Origin: Shimia sp. Alg240-R146
GTDB lineage: Bacteria; Pseudomonadota; Alphaproteobacteria; Rhodobacterales; Rhodobacteraceae
Assembly: GCF_947331465.1 (NCBI RefSeq)
Contig: NZ_CAMZOK010000001.1
Coordinates: 1,550,001 to 1,614,000, forward strand
DNA: 64,000 bases
Reading direction: 5' to 3'
Part shown: positions 62,809-64,000 of the stretch, in pieces
Layout: the number at the start of each line of letters is the position of its first letter
How positions within the stretch are numbered: the stretch's first letter is position 1
Translations under genes and position numbers: made by a program
The notes under the pieces: model-generated
Seen by the model: the letters and a program-made list of their open reading frames with translations, nothing else
What the model was told of the DNA's origin: nothing
Databases searched by the model: none

Positions 62809-63327
62809 ATGCATATGAGTGACGAACGTGAGATTGCCGCCCCGGTGGCAGAGGTTTGGGCGGCGCTGCTGAGCGCGGACACGTTGATGGCCTGTGTTCC
62901 CGGTGCCAAAGAGGTGACCGGCAATGCCGAGGACGGGTTCGAGGCCACTGTGGTTCAAAAGGTCGGCCCAGTTAAGGCGACGTTCAAGGGCAACGTAGTT
63001 CTGTCCAATCTGGTCGAAGGGGAGAGCCTGACGCTAACGGGAGAAGGCAAAGGCGGCGCGGCCGGTTTTGCCAAGGGCGGCGCGGATGTGAAGCTGGCGG
63101 CCACTGAGGTCGGTACCCTGTTGTCCTATGAAGTTGACGCCAAAGTAGGTGGCAAGTTGGCGCAGCTGGGCAGCCGGTTGATTGACGGCTTTGCCAAAAA
63201 GATGGCCGATCAGTTTTTCACCAATTTTCAAGAAAACTTGGAAGGCCCAGCGGAAGCTTCGGAACCTGGGGAAGCGCCCGAAGGGGGCGAGAAAAAAGGT
63301 CTGCTGAAACGCCTCACCGGCGGGTAG
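62809..63327 (+). CDS. CoxG-like SRPBCC protein
   Basis: This 172-residue SRPBCC/START-fold protein starts MHMSDEREIAAPVAEVW and has LMACVPGAKEVTG and a C-terminal low-complexity tail rich in Glu/Gly (EGPAEASEPGEAPEGG) ending in KKGLLKRLTGG. CoxG is the carbon monoxide dehydrogenase accessory subunit that binds the membrane. No other cox genes are present here, so it may serve another hydroxylase. The tail may be a membrane anchor. Confidence 0.85.
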   Translation: MHMSDEREIAAPVAEVWAALLSADTLMACVPGAKEVTGNAEDGFEATVVQKVGPVKATFKGNVVLSNLVEGESLTLTGEGKGGAAGFAKGGADVKLAATEVGTLLSYEVDAKVGGKLAQLGSRLIDGFAKKMADQFFTNFQENLEGPAEASEPGEAPEGGEKKGLLKRLTGG

Positions 63328-63366
63328 GGCGCAATTAGGACAGACAAGAACATAATCGGATCAATG

Positions 63367-63404
63367 CCGGCCCCGCCTTTCAAAGCGGGGCCGGTTTGTT
63401 TTTG
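63367..63404 (+). terminator. terminator of the CoxG-like gene
   Basis: CCGGCCCCGC (63367-63376) pairs with GCGGGGCCGG (63385-63394), followed by TTTGTTTTT. Confidence 0.92.
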
Positions 63405-63515
63405 GATGCGGATGCACAGATGACTCTGCATTGGCGCACAAAGTCTGCGTTAGGTTTTGCTCTTGGACTCAGAATTCTGCCTGATAGGCTGCGCCGGTGA
63501 GAAAGAGGGGGAGCC

Positions 63516-64000
63516 ATGACAGCGATTGTGGACATTCGAGACCTGCGCAAAGTGTACGATGGCGGGTTCGAGGCGCTTAAAGGTGTGACTTTGAGCATCC
63601 GGGAGGGCGAGATTCTGGCCTTGCTTGGGCCGAATGGCGCGGGGAAAACCACCCTGATCTCAACGATTTGCGGCATAACCAACCCCAGTTCGGGCGAGGT
63701 CACTGTGGGCGGGTTTGACGTTGTCGAACACTATCGCGGTGCGCGGTCCTTGATCGGGTTGGTGCCGCAGGAAATGAGCCTTGAGCCGTTCACCAAGGTC
63801 AGGGATGCGGTGTCTTATTCACGGGGTTTGTTTGGTAAGCCGCGCGATGATGCGGCGATTGATAAAATCCTGAAACAGCTGTCGTTGTGGGACAAACGCA
63901 ATGCGCGCGTTGTCGAGCTTTCGGGCGGTATGAAGCGGCGTGTTCTGATCGCCAAAGCATTGAGCCATGAGCCGAAAGTGCTGTTTCTCGATGAACCGAC
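63516..64000 (+). CDS. ABC transporter ATP-binding protein (cut by window edge)
   Basis: The first 161 residues of an ABC ATPase are present: Walker [10 protein letters not shown], a Q-loop at [11 protein letters not shown], signature LSGGMKRR and Walker B VLFLDEP, the last residues before the edge. The style matches the ABC-2 exporter ATPases (NodI/YadG/CcmA-like). The start is ATG 63516 behind GGGGGAG. The permease would lie beyond the window. Confidence 0.93.
   Translation, partial: MTAIVDIRDLRKVYDGGFEALKGVTLSIREGEILALLGPNGAGKTTLISTICGITNPSSGEVTVGGFDVVEHYRGARSLIGLVPQEMSLEPFTKVRDAVSYSRGLFGKPRDDAAIDKILKQLSLWDKRNARVVELSGGMKRRVLIAKALSHEPKVLFLDEP

Overview
The window reads as chromosome of a marine-type alphaproteobacterium of the Rhodobacteraceae (Roseobacter group). 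I infer this from a SAM-II riboswitch in front of metZ, a TRAP dicarboxylate-type transporter, the glyQ-DUF6446-gltS-glyS and folB-folP-glmM gene orders, many short ATGA/TGATG overlaps, an RTX protein and high-GC codon use. No database search was possible, so family names rest on motifs recognised by eye.

Layout. 0-6 kb: small membrane proteins, an atypical SDR divergent from a LysR regulator, RNase P RNA, an amidase, a lipoprotein and gatCA. 6-13.6 kb: a glutathione S-transferase, a frameshifted alpha/beta hydrolase, SAM-II-controlled metZ, folE2, and trkH coupled to a ThDP decarboxylase. 13.8-20.9 kb: a self-contained catabolic block made of a TRAP transporter (dctMQP, minus strand), then a fluoroacetate-dehalogenase-type hydrolase, a LeuC/LeuD-type hydro-lyase pair and a LysR regulator (plus strand), bounded by two gene-poor stretches. 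21-31.5 kb: a protease-like protein with no catalytic triad, the glycyl-tRNA synthetase operon, a PPDK-like protein and a SleB hydrolase. 31.6-38.5 kb: folate and cell-wall precursor genes (folB, folP, glmM), a DMT transporter, and ilvC divergent from two overlapping Lrp genes. 38.5-48 kb: a diguanylate cyclase, a class V aminotransferase, a UbiH-type hydroxylase operon, a 5'-nucleotidase, GntR, a GT2 glycosyltransferase, carA and a YqeY-like gene. 48-51 kb: an RTX protein with 33 unbroken nonapeptides and a PhyH oxygenase. 50.4-62.7 kb: a fatty or dicarboxylic acid beta-oxidation locus (IclR, acyl-CoA ligase, SDR, FadJ-type enzyme, two acyl-CoA dehydrogenases, thiolase, MaoC, crotonase). The window ends with a CoxG-like protein and a truncated ABC transporter ATPase.

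The two most interesting points are regulatory and metabolic. First, a 15-bp palindrome, TTCCGCnnnGCGGAA, occurs as three perfect and two degenerate copies in the control regions of the beta-oxidation locus, including just upstream of the IclR gene, and looks like a local regulon. Second, the 13.8-20.9 kb block joins a transporter, a hydrolase carrying the complete fluoroacetate-dehalogenase residue set and an aconitase-type isomerase under one regulator. That suggests an undescribed route for a small (possibly halogenated) organic acid.
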